Notes: a model not told the origin generated them from the sequence alone. Shown: positions 11,627 to 24,194, counted from the stretch's first letter. The stretch is DNA of 64,000 bases from Chelonoidis abingdonii (GCF_003597395.2 NC_133770.1:206417093-206481092), one strand, 5' to 3'. Program-made: numbers and translations.

Positions 11627-13300
11627 CATATTAGTCCACAATTAATCCATAGCATGTTTAGAACGGTACCTGGGCATTCAAGAGAGGGAGGATTGGGAAT
11701 TACCTCTGCAGTACAGTACACACAGCAATAACTAGGAAAACTGCCTGGAGAAGTTAAAAGCATTCCCATGGAGCAACAGGCACTTTCACCTACCTTGCAT
11801 TTTAGAGGATAGAAAGGATCATTCCATGAACCCCTATGAAGAAGGGATGAGAGAATAGTTCCTCACTCCAGCCGAGACAGCAGGCAGACTCTGGTTGAAT
11901 TTGAATCCTCCAGCTTCATACCCCTTTCTCTTTCAAGTATGATTAATGTTTTATTTTACAGGTGATTTCCAGTACGTGGTCAAGCTATTGTGGCTCTGCC
12001 TTGTGTTACAGTAACATCCAGATGGAATGCTTAGTCTGTATTCTATATTACCCACCGTCACTGATGGTTAAAACTACAGTCACATTCCCAGAAATTCATA
12101 TGCATACCATAGGATTAGGCAGCCCAGTACCTACCTGGATCATTATTACTATTTTCACCTCTGATTTAGGTTTTAAGGATGGGGTCACTCTTTTGGTTTA
12201 GGAATTAAAACCGAACTGGTAGCACCATAGTTTATTGGGACACCTTTCACAATGAGCCAAAACTGTCCTGTAAAAATTAAACTTAAGACAAAAATATGTA
12301 TTCAGCATTTGACCCTACAGAACTTTTGTTGCTTGATAAGAAAATCAGGTTTCAGCTGTTCAGAACGTTCTTTTACTCCCAGTGCTGAGCAATAAGTGAT
12401 ATTGTCTCATACCCTGTACGAATGTCACTGTTTAGATGGCATTAGAAAAGCAAGGGAAGGGCTTTCCATTTTCAAAACCAACTATAAATAAACCATCATT
12501 TTTTACATCTGGTAATATGATTTATTCAAATTCTCCAGAACTGCAGGCATTGCAAAAGTTATACAATTGGCTTCTCCTTTGCAAATGCAGCAAATCATGA
12601 GACCACATAACTACAGTACAGGATTGCCAGATTCCTCCTAGACATTTTTTTTTCCCTTCAACTATAAAAGTATTTTTCTTACTATGCAAAATATAGTAGC
12701 GCTGACATCAACAGGACCAATTTGGTGCTACATTTTCAAATGTGTAGACATACACAATAAATTATATATGTATTCTTTTTTCCTTGTACATAGATAGGAA
12801 AACAAAATGATTTCAGGTTTAAACATATCCAGTGTTTCCATTTTATGTACACATCCTCTTTTTCTGTAGCATATGCTTATTTCACTTCAACTATGTAGGT
12901 TCACATTGGAAGGCACCTTTTTGCATATTTTGCTTTTTCCTTTCAGTGTGAAATAGGCACACGTCAGCTTAAATTTATGGCAGATTGTTAATGATTTATT
13001 AACAGAATAAGAAGTGTGATTATTTTCCCTCACTGAATGAGCGATGTGAGTTCGCTCATAAAAGAAAAAAAAAAGTTTTTCTTGGGAATTGAAAACTAAA
13101 CATTTAAAGCAAATTTACAACTCTCCTAGCACATTTTAAAGGAATATGCAAGGGAAACATAACCTCTTGAAGTGAGGAGTGAATTTTGGTTTGTGTCAAC
13201 CAATGAAGACATACAGTATTTCTTGTTTGGAAAACATTACACAAACACTTTGCTGCTGTGAGAATACAGAAAGCTAGAAGCGACATGACTATAAACAAAG
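10140..13300. other. non-coding, AT-rich
   Basis: No exon, RNA gene or classified repeat supported. It holds a poly-A-rich patch at about 10615-10640 and the AAT microsatellite annotated separately. Several short open frames show no motifs. Confidence 0.5.
11595..11626. repeat. (AAT)n microsatellite with poly-A
   Basis: About seven AAT units merging into an 11-12-base A run. Confidence 0.9.
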
Positions 13301-13304
13301 TTTA

Positions 13305-13410
13305 GGCCCTGATCCTGCAACTGGACCCATGTGGGCAGATTCCTGTGCCCCAGTGAAGCCAATGGGGTAGAGCAGCTTGCCTGTGTGGCTCTGATTGCAG
13401 GATTGGGGTC
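13305..13410. repeat. short palindromic repeat with GGCCCTGATCCTGCA ends
   Basis: Begins GGCCCTGATCCTGCAACT and ends with the complementary ATTGCAGGATTGGGGTC, so the roughly 106-bp unit has inverted ends. Related units lie at 41612-41728 and 44692-44760. This looks like a short dispersed MITE-like family. Confidence 0.65.
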
Positions 13411-15466
13411 TTAATTATAGAAGTGGGATCTGTTCTAAGAGTAGCTAGGAAAGTCTGCACTATCATCTTTATATTCTGCCAAGTAAACACGTTTGATGGC
13501 AGCGGGCCCCAGCCCTGCAAGCCCTCTCTGCCCAGGACTCCTGAAGAATCGGGTTCAGTAAGTCTACATCTTTGTCTGTTAGAAATAAGAGGATAAATAA
13601 AACTAAGGATCAACTCACAAAAAGGCCCTTGCGGTGCCTTTTTCAAATTAATGTGTTTTAGTCAAAATCAAATATTAAAATAGAAGATTATTTCCATCTC
13701 TCTCTCTCGACCAATATAATAAGTACTGTCAGACTGGAATCTAGCCTTCATAAATAAGTGTGTATAAACTTTGGGCTGGATTGGCACCTTGCAGTGAACC
13801 TTAAGTAATTGCTGCTTTAGGAGCAAAGTAGGCATCAATTTGTGATTCAGACGCAAGTGAGACTTTGCTTACCATTTGCTCCATTGGGGAAGTAAACTTA
13901 GCCACCTCCTTTCCTGCCACAACTTCCCCCTCCACGGTAATGGCTCGTACTCTTCCCCCTCTGCAAGGTTTAGTTACACAAATAGCCCAGACAGGGAAGC
14001 TGTGACAGAGTGGCACCCACCTCTCATAAGCGCCCCCTGGTCGAGTTTGTGTGTGCCTGCTGTTTTTCCTCTGCTCGCGGTGCCCCCTCTTGGCCGCTGC
14101 ACTGGTCAGCCAGATCTTCAGTGACCCAACCTTCCAAACGAGTCACACACTGTCCATGTGCAAAAAACAAACAAACCCCTTTGGGGTACACAGTCCAAAA
14201 ATGTCCTCAATGTCCGGCAGCCCTCCCTGGTCTCAGGCCCTTAATTAGTCCAATGGGAGCCCCCAGCAAAACCCCCTCCGTTGGTGTATCTTTCTGTAGC
14301 CCTCTCTGGACTCAGTCTGTAACCAGTCCAGCAGGGCCCATCACAGTACTCTTGCTTGGTCCAGCTAGGTAGCAAGGTTCTGACTCTGGAATTGAGCAGC
14401 GCCCTGAGGGCTTCTTCCCTGGGGACTCCTTCCCTCCACGTGAGTCCTCAATGACCCTAGCCTCCCTACTGAGCCATCCCTCTTGGACTCAGTTCTCTGA
14501 TCACAGCTTCCTACTGAGCAGTCCCAGGGCAGCCCCCTTCCCTAGGGTGCCACAGTTCTTATTCCCTTCCTTAGAGCATAGCCACTCCCCATCCCAACCC
14601 AGTAACCCTTTAAGTATAAGACAAGTCTAAGGGGAAAACCAGTGCAGGAGAGTTGGCAGTTTTTCAAAGAGACATTATTAAGGGCACAAGAGCAAATTAT
14701 CCCACCACACAGGAAAGATAGGAAGTATGGCAAGAGACCACTCTGGCTTAACCAGGAGATATTCAGTGATCTAAAACTCAAAAAAGAGTCCTACAAAAAG
14801 TAAAAACTAGGTCAAATTACAAATTATGTAAACAAATAACACAAGTATGCAGGGAAAAAATCAGATAGGCCAAGGCACAAAATGAGATTAAACCAGCTAG
14901 AGAGATAAAGGATAACAAGACAACATACTACAAGTACATCAGAAGCTAGAGGAAGACCAAGGACAGGGTAGGCCCATTACTCAATGGAAGGGGGAAAACA
15001 ATCACTGAAAATGTGGAAATAGCAGAAGTGCTAAATGACTTTCTTGTTTCAATTTTCACCAAAAAAGGTAGTAGCAATTAGACATCTAACATTGTGAATG
15101 CCAGTGAAGATGAGGTAGGATCAGAGGTTAAAATAGGGAAAGAACAAGTTAAAAATTACCTAGACAATTTAGATGTCTTCAAGTCACCAGAGCCTGAATA
15201 AATACATCCTAAAACACCCAAGGAGATGACTGAGGAGGTATCTGAGGCATTAGCAATCATCTTTGAAAAGTCATGGAAGACAGGAGAGATTCAAGAGGAC
15301 TGGAAAAGGGCAAATACAATGCCAGTCTATAAAAAAAACAAACGGGAAATAAGGACAACCCAGGGAATTACAGACTAGTCAGCTTAACTTCAGTACCCGG
15401 AAAGATAATGGAGCAAATAATTAAGCAAGCAATTTGCAAACACTTAGAGGACAATAAGGTGATCAG

Positions 15467-15912
15467 CAAGGCTACGATTTAGTCATGGGTATTTTTAATA
15501 TGTCATAGACAGGTCATGGTAAACAAACAAAAATTCACAGCCCATGACCTGCCCATGACATATTAAAAATACCTGTGATTAAATCTTGGTGGAGGAGGCT
15601 CCTGTAGCCAGCGGACCGTGGCTGCTCTGGCTGGTTGACCAGGGACCACTGTCCAGGCCAGCGGACCACATCTGCTCCAGCTGGCTGGCCAGGGACTGCT
15701 GCCCAAGGACCACTGGAGCAGCAGCTAGTATGGCTGTCCCCTGGGCCACTCCAGCAGTAGCTGACGTGGCTGTCCCAGCAGCTACCTGAGCAGCTGGCCC
15801 TGGAGCCAGCTGCTTGGGGGCCCTGGAGCCAGCCACACTGGCCACTGCAGAAGTCATGGAAAGTCATGGAATCCATGATTTCCACAACCTCCATGACAGA
15901 CATGGAGCCCTA
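15467..15912. mobile_element. hAT-like MITE, 446 bp, inside CR1 copy B
   Basis: Inserted in the RT frame between the Ile and Ser codons of NKVIS. Target duplications GTGATCAG (15459-15466) and GTGATAAG (15913-15920) match at 7 of 8 positions. The ends CAAGGCTACGATTTAGTCATGG and the complement of the right end, TAGGGCTCCATG then TCTGTCATGG, form an imperfect TIR. Just inside the left end is a 31-bp inverted repeat (15489-15519 against 15542-15572, two mismatches). The GC-rich core has loosely repeated TGGCTGG/CCACTGG words. Confidence 0.8.
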
Positions 15913-15989
15913 GTGATAAGTAATGGTCAGCATGGATTTATCAAGATCAAAGCATATCAATAATAGTTTAATAGCCAACCTAATAGCTT

Positions 15990-17100
15990 TCTTTGACAAG
16001 GTAATAAGCCTTGTGGATGGGGGAAACAGTAGACGTGATATATATTGATTTTAGTAAGGCTTTTGAAAGTGTCTCGCATGACCTTCTCATAAACAAACTA
16101 GAGAAATACAACCTAGATGGAGCTACTATAAGGCGAGCGCCTAACTGGTTGGAAAACCATTCCCAGAGTGTAGCTATCAGTGGTTCACAGTCAATCTGGT
16201 AAGGCATATCAAGCAGAGTCCCGCAGGGATCAGTTGTGGGTCCATTTCTGTTCAACATCTTCATCAATGATTTAGATATGGCACAGAAAATACACTTATA
16301 AAGTTTGTGGACAATACCAAGCTTGGAGGGGTTGCAAGTGCTTTGGAGAATAGGTTTACAATTCAAAATAATCTGGAAAAACTGGAGAAATGGTTTGAAG
16401 TAAACAGGATGAAATTAATAAGGACAAATGCAAAGTACTCCATTTAGGAAGGAACAATCAGTTGCACACATATAAATTGGAAAATGACTACCTAGGAAGG
16501 AATACTACAGAAAAGGATCTGTGGGTCATAGTGGATCACAAGCTAAATATGATTAACAGTGTAACGTTGTTGGCAAAAAAAAAAAAAGCGAACATCATTC
16601 TGGGATGTATTAGCAGGAGCGAGTTGTAAGCAAGATACAAGAAGCAATTCTTCTGCTCTACTCTGCACTGATTAGGCCTCAGCTGGAGTATTGTGTCCAG
16701 TTCTGGGCACCATATTTCAGGAAATATGTGGACAAATTGGAGAAAGTCCAGAGAAGAGCAACCAAAATGACTAAAGGTCTAGAAAACACGATGTATGAGT
16801 GAAGATTGAAAAAACTGGGTCTGTTTAGTCTGGAGACTAAACAAAGAGAAGACAGAAGGGACATAACAGTCTTCAAGTACATAAAAGGTTGTTACAAGGA
16901 TGAGGAAGAAAAAATGTTCTCTTTACCCTCTGAGGATAGGACAAGAAGCAATGGGCTTAAATTGCAGCAAGGTGGTTTAAGTTGGATATTAGGAAAAACT
17001 TCCTAACTGTCGGGGTAGTTAAGAACTCGAATAAATTGCCTGGGGAGGTTGTGGAATTTTCATCACTGGACATTTTTAAGAGGAAGTTAGACAAAACACG
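15990..17100 (+). pseudogene. CR1 ORF2 remnant (RT core and C-terminus)
   Basis: Reverse-transcriptase remnant of copy B. The open segment at about 16011-16202 begins VDVIYIDFSKAFESVSHDLL, containing RT motif A with its Asp (YIDFSKAF). Motif B is SRVPQGSVVGPFLFN. The catalytic YADD-type box reads FVDNT, so the second Asp is lost. The C-terminal part contains EYCVQFWAPYFRKYVDKLE and LFSLETKQREDRRDITVFKY, both typical of CR1. It is non-functional because of stops and frameshifts. Confidence 0.85.
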
Positions 17101-17751
17101 TCAGAGATGGTCTACAATAGTCTTGCCAGGAGTGCATGGGACTAGACTAGATGACCTCTCGATGTCCCTTCCAGTCCTACTATTCTATAGCAACCTCCTG
17201 CTGTGTCCCTTTACTAATTGCTGCTCTCCACTTCTCTAGGCCACTTCCCCTTAGCCCATCTTAGTTAAGTCCCAGCAGCCAGCCAGAAGCTCCTTCCTTG
17301 CACCCCCAGTCCCAGCCAGTAACTTCCTGCTTAGTCCTAGCAGCCAGGCAGAAGCTATTCGTGGGCTCCCCCAGTCTCTGCGAGCAGACTGGACTCTCTC
17401 TGGCCCTGCAGTTCCTTTTATATGAGCCTATTGGGTCCCGTTTGGCTGCTCCCTGCAGCCTCTTTCCTGATTGGCTGACCCCCAGACAGCCTCTTTAGGC
17501 AGCTTGGCAGATCCTCTCCACTGTCCTTTTCTGGGGTGTAGCAGGGTTGCAAGTCCTCCAGCAGGGGTCCACAGGGCATAGTCCACCTGTCACAGAAGTA
17601 ATGGTCTCATCATGCCCCTCACCACTGTGTGACTGTGTGAGCAGACTCATGACTTCGCCCGTAATGTTTCTGCAAAAATTTTATTTGAAAGATGGAACTG
17701 AGGAATGGAAGCTGGAGTGGTAGAGATGAGGAAAAGATGGCAACAGTAGTA

Positions 17752-18057
17752 GAGTAACTCCTCACTTACCGTTGTAGTTATGGCCCTGAAAAATGCGACT
17801 TTAAGTGAAACGATGTTAAGTGAATTCAATTTCCCCATAAGAATGAAAGTAAATGGGGGGGGGGTCTGCCAACTGGTGGGAGACACTCTGGGGGGCCATA
17901 GGGAAGCTGATGGGGGGCTGCCAGCTGTGAACAAAGCAGGCAGCAAAAGGACATTATAGCAAAGCATTGCACAACTTTAAATGGAGCATGTTCTGTAGTT
18001 GAGCAGGGACATAAGATCGAAACGTTAAGCGAGAGGATGTTACGTGGAGAGTTACTC
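17752..18057. mobile_element. pogo/Tigger-like MITE, 306 bp
   Basis: Ends GAGTAACTCCTCACTTACC and GTGGAGAGTTACTC are inverted. TA dinucleotides flank both sides (17750-17751 and 18058-18059), the target duplication expected of Tc1/mariner/pogo elements. Subterminal repeats (AAGTGAAACGATGTTAAGTG against GAAACGTTAAGCGAGAGGATG) recur inside. A nine-to-ten-base G run sits near 17857. It is non-autonomous, with no transposase. Confidence 0.7.
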
Positions 18058-18059
18058 TA

Positions 18060-20409
18060 CAGAGGAGTGCCCAAACAGAATCACTGTTTCCTATTGAATG
18101 TTTGAGAAGCAAGGGTGAGGAGTGAGGAGAAAAGGTGTTTGAATATATAGCTACAATTTAGAGCACACCTACACTTGCAAAATCTCAACAGTTTTACAAA
18201 ACTGACTTCAGAATTTTTTCAAATTTCGTATTTATTCTTGCAATTAGCTAACATCTATTCCAAACATTCATGAACTTTTGAAACATGCCCCCAAGAAAGT
18301 TAGAAACTCATTTTGTTTTCCATTTGTCATTGCCCTCTACAGCATCTTTAAACTCAAAATGACAAAAACAATGATATCCAAAATCACTAAAGTATGTGGG
18401 TATGTCTCTCTATTTCTCTAAATGTTTAAGAGAAAACAGATTTATAGAAACATCTCTGGGGAATTTAATTGTTTTTATTTAAACTACATTTTACAATATA
18501 TATCAATTTTCTCCTGGGTAACTTTGCAATACCTTTTGACAAGAACAGATTTTAAAATTTTATTAAAAGCTAATGTTAACATTATATAATACACAAGTTA
18601 AGGAAAGAATGTCTGTCCATCTGAGTGTTGTGCTTAGATTATCAAAAAGTACAAAATCTGATTTAAAAAAATCAAAAAATACATATAGTACATAATCTGC
18701 AATAACCCATATTTAGGTGAATAAATTTATTGATACAGTTTAGATATTAGAATCCACTACATAAAGAACATGTTCATAGCACCAAGCATAGAAACCGTTA
18801 TTGCGGAGGAGATTGTACAATGCCACACTTATGCTGCTTTAATCCAGGCCTAATTAATCTGATGATTTTACATTCTGACATCGTTTTGCTGAAAACAGAC
18901 ATACCTAATTAGAACATGACTTGTTTAGCCAGCAGCCTAGGGTTCCAACTCTAAAAGTGATGTTCAGAAAACAATTGTGCCCTGCAGCATGTAATTTACT
19001 TTGTTACAAAAACCTTGAAACAAAAAATGATGCTGTGTCAGCAAGTAGACTGCTAAGCAGACATTAAAAGGTGAGCTGATTATTCTGGCCAACTGATGTC
19101 ACCAATAGTTACACTTTATGTGCATTTTATATTATATTCTCCCTTTTTCAGGTGTTCAGTACCCTAGTGCAGTAATTCACTATTGGTTGTTTCACTATTA
19201 ATGTCAAACATAGTACTGGCCCTAAATATATTGCCTGTTAAATGTTTAGCACAGTTAGTGCAGCATAAATGTACAATAACACAGTAACCCAGTTGGCTCG
19301 GACAGAACCATTCAAGTCTATTGCATACACAAAACAAGCAGTACACACTTTCATATAAGAATTTTGGTCTTTCAAAGCAGAAGACTATGACTTTTTTAAA
19401 AAAACTGTACATACATAGCATGAAGGTTATAACACAAAACAATACTAAACAAAAAAGACACTAAGCAGCAAGGTTGATGACTCTCCTATGTTAACAAATA
19501 GCATTACCTCTTTTTTCTCTCCTTACAAGTGTCATAAGTTAAGGAGAGCGACCTAAAATTTCAACTAGTGCCTAAGGATTTAATTGCATACATCATGCTG
19601 AAAATCCACTCCAGATAAGAGCACTGTCTGTGTATCCTGTGTGTCACAAATTTCATTTAGCTGGCATCAGCTGCAATAATGATAAGAATAATCTCATGCT
19701 AAATAGCAGGGGGAAGGAGAGGAGATTCAGGAAAGTAATCTTCCCTCTAAATCAGCACCTTTGAGTAAATGGACAGGAGCATCCTATGGTAGGAAGTTCA
19801 GATGTGAACCACCAGCCAATGGACACTGTTAGTGGAAGGGCACCTGGCTAAATGGATCAATGATTTGATATGGCCAGTCCTATGCTCTTAAGAAACTAAA
19901 TGTATTTTTGGCTTGTAATTAAAGCCCACCTTACAAACAAGAGAACAAGTTCAAATAGATTGATTATGTTTACTCGGGTCTTCTCCAAACTATGGAAACA
20001 ATCAACCATGTAGAATTAGTAGCAGATAAATGAAATAGGGGAGTCTGTTGCAGCAGGGAAACTAATATATGATATGTGGATACCTGCAACTGAAAGTAGT
20101 AACAAGAAGGTTAAAACAACTGATAACCAAGGCAGGGTAGCCAAATTCAACAGCAGAGAATTTCATCAGTAAAACAGACTAGCAGGACAACAGATTATCT
20201 TATGTGGTAAAACAATTGTAAAAAGGAAACAATTTGTCAAGAAATAAATCAGAAATAAAGGGGCTTAGTGACTGACTCCCATGGAGGAGACCATATATAA
20301 CTGAAGTAAAGTAATGAAAGCTGCATTGAGCTAGAAGGGAAGACTGCAAGAAAGTGAAAGATCTTAAACAAATAAAGTTAAAATAACAGAGGTTGAGACA
20401 AGCCCACAA
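18060..20409. other. non-coding, AT-rich
   Basis: No gene or named repeat supported. Composition is strongly A/T with many short A and T runs. Possible intronic or intergenic unique DNA. Confidence 0.5.
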
Positions 20410-20414
20410 AACAC

Positions 20415-20826
20415 AGAGTTCTAGGTAGAGCTGCTTAGAAAGTTTCCATTAGAACCTTTTCTCCTGGAAAATGCAGATTTGTCAAAAGTGGATTGTGTCA
20501 AATGTTTCATGGAACCTTGTCCATTTCAGAACAATTGAAAAAGCTTGTTTTGATAAGGTCAAAATTTCCAACCTTTTCAAAATGGAATATTTTGATTTTT
20601 TGTTTCAAAATCATTTTTATTTCAACCTTTTTTATATTACAAATTATAATATAAAATGGAAAACAAGAGTCAAATCAAATCAACCCCAAATGAAACTGGT
20701 TTCAGAATTTAATTGTGCGGGGATTTTTCTTTTAAAGTAAGTTTTGTTCCATTTTGGAATGGAAAAAAATTTCAAAAATGTGAATTTTCTCATGAAATGA
20801 AAAATCCAGTTCCCCCTCAGCTCCAG
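20415..20826. repeat. T/A-rich unclassified interspersed repeat
   Basis: A distinctive stretch rich in AAAATTTCC, CCATTTTGGAATGG, GTTTCAAAATC and TTTCATGGAACC words, starting near TAGAGCTGCTTAG and ending near CCCCTCAGCTCC. The AGCTC/GAGCTG words at both ends hint at inverted termini. It resembles T-rich MITE-type repeats of reptiles, but no clear target duplication was found. Confidence 0.4.
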
Positions 20827-20829
20827 TTG

Positions 20830-22220
20830 TAGGTGAAGATATCTTAACTCATCATTGGTGACCATGGATCGCTACATAGTACTGGAGGGATCCAGCAAAA
20901 CAAGATACTCCATGCTGCTATACAATATGGAGAAGGACGATTGGCAGTGGTTCTTCAGCACCAGATAGTAGCAGTATGCTAAAAGCAATGAAGGAAATGT
21001 GTGTAGAAATATATATATTTAGCACATATCATTGAAGAATTCCTCCAACTGGAAAACTTCACAGGATGTACACAGCAAGAAAATATAGCAATCATATAGA
21101 CACCCTTTAAAAGAACACACCTTGAGGAAATAAATAGCAGGGATTGCTTCAGTGTTCCAACTTCAGTGCACACCCATATTAGCTTCCAGCAACTCTAGTA
21201 TAGATAATCTTTCCTCCTATCTACTACAGGAGTTGCCATAAACCTCTCTCTTTTTCAGCACTCATCTTCTGAACCTTTAGTAAACTGGCTTTTAGTCACT
21301 TCCCTCTGCACCCATTCTATGGTTTTCGTCCTATCACCTCTCTACAGTGCTAGGGTTTTTTCAGCTTGACAAAGCAACTGCCCACGAGAAAGCTTTTCAG
21401 AAAGTAGGGGGAAAAAACATGCTCAAGTATTGAAATGAAGACTTTGGCAGCCAAACATTAGGAGAGGTCTCTTTTAGGAAGACCTTAGCACCCTTACCCC
21501 TTCATAGAATCAATCAGACTTTAAACTAAGAGAGAGCGTAGCGCAACTACCCCTCCTCTTCTTTAGCTTTGTTAAGTAGAGCTCCACTCTTCCATGCTTG
21601 ATGCTACGAGAGTTCCCCCCTCCTACTGCAATCTGCTTTCACCACTGCACACAACCTGCATTCCCCCTTCATAAAAATATCACACTAAGACTACTCTCTA
21701 GCCCACAGGAAAGAGCTAAGCTCACTTTCTGTGCTTCTTATCTCTCACCCCCTGCAGATTACTGTCCTAAATCCTGAATTCTGCAAACTGATGCAAGCAA
21801 GGAGGGCTCTTATACCCACACAGAATCCCACTGAAATCAATGAAACTACACAGGAATAAGAGTCCCTGCACAGCGGTTCTTTGCCAGGACTGACTCACTG
21901 TTTTATCTTCATTCAGATTTATGTTACTATTCTTCTGCTGTACAATTTTGTTTTTTTAAGTATTAAAGACAGAATTACCTCTGCTCAAAGTACAGGAACA
22001 GATTTACTCCTATAATTACCATTAATAAAATAAAATGTTTTATTCTCCAGGTTTCTATGTTTCCAGTAGACTTGTTGAGATAGCACACCCTGTACATATT
22101 GATCATCACAATAAAGAATCAAGCTGTATTGCTACTGGGAGCAGTTTTGCTCCCTTCTCAGCTCGACTATTTGGCTGGTGGAAGGATTAGAAATCAGAGA
22201 TCAGCCTAGACTTTGCAACA
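20830..22220. other. non-coding, no gene recognised
   Basis: No exon or classified repeat supported. Sequence near 21790-21880 (CCCACACAGAATCCCACTGAAATCAATGAAACTACACAGG) resembles the 'fragment with CCATTGACTTCAATG' repeats but is too diverged to call. Confidence 0.45.
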
Positions 22221-22222
22221 GA

Positions 22223-24194
22223 GGCCTGGTCTACACTACGCGTTTAAATCAATTTAAAGAACGTTAAATCGATTTAACGCTGTACCCATCCACACTACAA
22301 TGCTCTTTATATCGATACAAAGGGCTCTTTAAATCGATTTCTGTACTCCACCCCGACGAGAGGAGTAACGCTAAATTCAATATTAACATATCGGATTACG
22401 GTTAGTGTGGACGGAAATCGACGTTATTGGCCTCCGGGCGGTATCCCACAGTGCACCACTGGACCGCTCTGACAGCAATCTGAACTCGGTATGCAGCGGC
22501 AGGTAAAAAGGAAAAGCCTCGCGAACTTTTGAATTACATTTCCTGTTGCCCAGCGGTGAGCTCTGATCAGCACGGGTGGCGATGCAGTTCCTCAAATCCA
22601 AAAAAGAGCTCCAGCATGGACCGTATGCGAGATACTAAGATCGATCGCTGTATGGGGAACAAATCTGTGTATTAGAGCTCCGTTACAGAACACGAAATGC
22701 CAAAAGCGTTGAAAAAAATCTCCAGGATACACAGCGCTGCGTGACAAGCGTAACGGGAAGCCAGAAGACTCAAATGACGCTCATGGATGGAGGGGTACTG
22801 AGGACTCCAGCTTCCACAGTCCACACAGTCTCGAAAAGTATTTCATTCTTGCTGAGCTCCCAATGTCGTAGGTTCAAACACAGTGTCTCGGCGTGGTTAG
22901 GAATAGCTCCTCAGTTCCCCCCCACCACACCACACGTGAAAGAAAAGGGAAAGAAATCATTTCTGACTTCTTTCAGTGTTCACTCTAGTGTCTGAATGCT
23001 GCGGTAGACACGATGACTGGCAAGCAGTGAAGAGCAGTATCGCTCTCTCTCCCCCTCCCAGGTGGTAGACGGTAACAATATGACTGATATCCGTCGTCGC
23101 CTATCAGCCGTAGTGCTCCTGGCTGGCTCAGGGGAGGCTGCCGGGGGGGCCGGTAAAAATGGAATGACTCCCAGTTACTCCCAGTAGTGGTACAGAACGA
23201 TGAGTAACACTTCATCATAGCAACTGGGGGAGCTTCATCAGCCCCTTCCCTTTCTGTGCTAAAGGAAAGTTCCTGTACTGCCTGGACGTCCATAGCCTGG
23301 GAGGCTGCCCCCCTCATTTTATCTCACTAACAAGTCGCTGTTTCTTATTCTGCTAATCTTTATAACTTTATTACACCATATGGAGGACACTGCCACGGTA
23401 CCAGGTAAGGTGGAGATGGAAGCAACGGTGTGGTCTGTTGGCGGGCATCCCAGGCGAGATGGACTGACGGAGCGGCTTTAGCTTGGATACACTGTCCTTA
23501 ATATCACTTGCCTTTATTCTAGGCAGGCTACTCTTATTTAAGAAATCTAAGGAGGATTGACTCAGCCCATGATCATCCCATTTTTGCTTTTGCGTTGCGC
23601 CCGTGCCGATTTCGAGCCATGGGGCCACATGAGCAGCAGGCATAGTAATAGAGAGGGAGAGATAACCCTGCATCTCATTGCCATTTCTGGCTAGACGGTA
23701 CAAGAAGCAGTAAACTCATCTCTCTGCTATCATTGGCAAAAGCAATGGTGAATGCTTTCTGGTGTCGCTGATGTATCGCTTTCTTCTGCGGGCATCGTCC
23801 AATACTTGCGGAAAAAAAAAAAAAGCTTGAACGGCTCCATCGTGCCTGGGCTATGTGCGTCTGCAGGGCAATCCAGGAAAAACGGGCGTGAAAAGGATTG
23901 TCAGCGATGTTTCCCGGAGGAAGAATGACTGAATGCACATTTACCCAGAACCACCCGCGACAATAATGATTCAACCCAGAATTCCAAGGGGCGGGGGAGA
24001 CTGCGGGAACTATGGGATAGCTACGGAAGAGCTACCCACAATGCAACGCTTCAGAAAATCGACGTTAGCCTCGGATCATGGACGCACAACGCCGAATTAC
24101 TGTGCCTAGTGTGGCCGCATGAAATCGAATTTATATCAGTTTTATAAAACCGATTTTAGCTAATTAGATATTATCCCGTAGTGTAGACGTGGCC
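22223..24194. mobile_element. PIF/Harbinger-type DNA transposon, 1,972 bp
   Basis: Termini GGCCTGGTCTACACTACG and CGTAGTGTAGACGTGGCC are near-perfect inverted repeats. Flanks show a possible 3-bp target duplication AGA (22220-22222 and 24195-24197). Subterminal AATCGATTTAA/TTTAAATCGATT words repeat several times. The element is far more CpG-rich than its surroundings. GGCC ends and a 3-bp duplication fit PIF/Harbinger, although TAA/TTA is the usual target. No intact transposase frame exists. The open frames at 22985-23317 and 23371-23974 (minus) have no motif I recognise. A low-complexity A run lies near 23811-23824. Confidence 0.75.
22590..22740 (+). pseudogene. possible Myb/SANT-domain remnant of the transposon
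   Basis: One plus-strand frame near 22670-22715 reads VLELRYRTRNAKSVEK. This resembles the ELRSKRRNAKxFEKIS block of Myb/SANT-like proteins carried by PIF/Harbinger elements in turtles. The upstream frame holds a stop and the downstream match fades, so only about 16 residues support this. Harbinger Myb proteins help recruit the transposase to the element ends. Confidence 0.35.

Larger units (their letters stand above)
14600..17188 (+). mobile_element. CR1 LINE (copy B), 5'-truncated
   Basis: Plus-strand CR1 beginning within the endonuclease-RT linker ([11 protein letters not shown] near 14650) and running through RT and 3' UTR to a typical end, CTACTATTCTATAG. RT landmarks in order are the DWKKANxxPVYKK-type block near 15300, the NYRLVSLTSVPGKIMEQII-like block near 15370-15420, the AFxSVSHDLLINKLEKYNLD block near 16050-16115, SRVPQGSVVGPFLFNIFIND near 16215-16270, and FVDNTKLGG near 16303-16330 in place of FADDTKLGG. 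The 3' terminal segment has ACTAGATGACCTCTCGATGT then CCCTTCCAGTCC. Stops and indels break it. It is interrupted by a MITE at 15467-15912. Confidence 0.9.
14001..17594 (-). mobile_element. LTR-like element split by a CR1
   Basis: An LTR-like unit bounded by TGTGACAG at 14001 and CTGTCACA ending at 17594. It is flanked by GAAGC (13996-14000) and GAAGT (17595-17599), a likely 5-bp target duplication with one mismatch. About 1.0 kb remains once the CR1 at about 14600-17188 is removed. The orientation is inferred as minus: on that strand a CCAAT-like CCAATAGG is followed by TATAAAA near 17410-17432, suggesting the promoter. No retroviral coding sequence is present, so it would be a solo LTR. It could instead be another TG...CA-ended repeat. 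Confidence 0.55.

Noticed and set aside
23371..23974. Transposase gene on the minus strand of the GGCC-ended transposon
   Set aside because: The 99-110-codon frames show no DDE motif or recognisable block; kept only as unexplained interior sequence.
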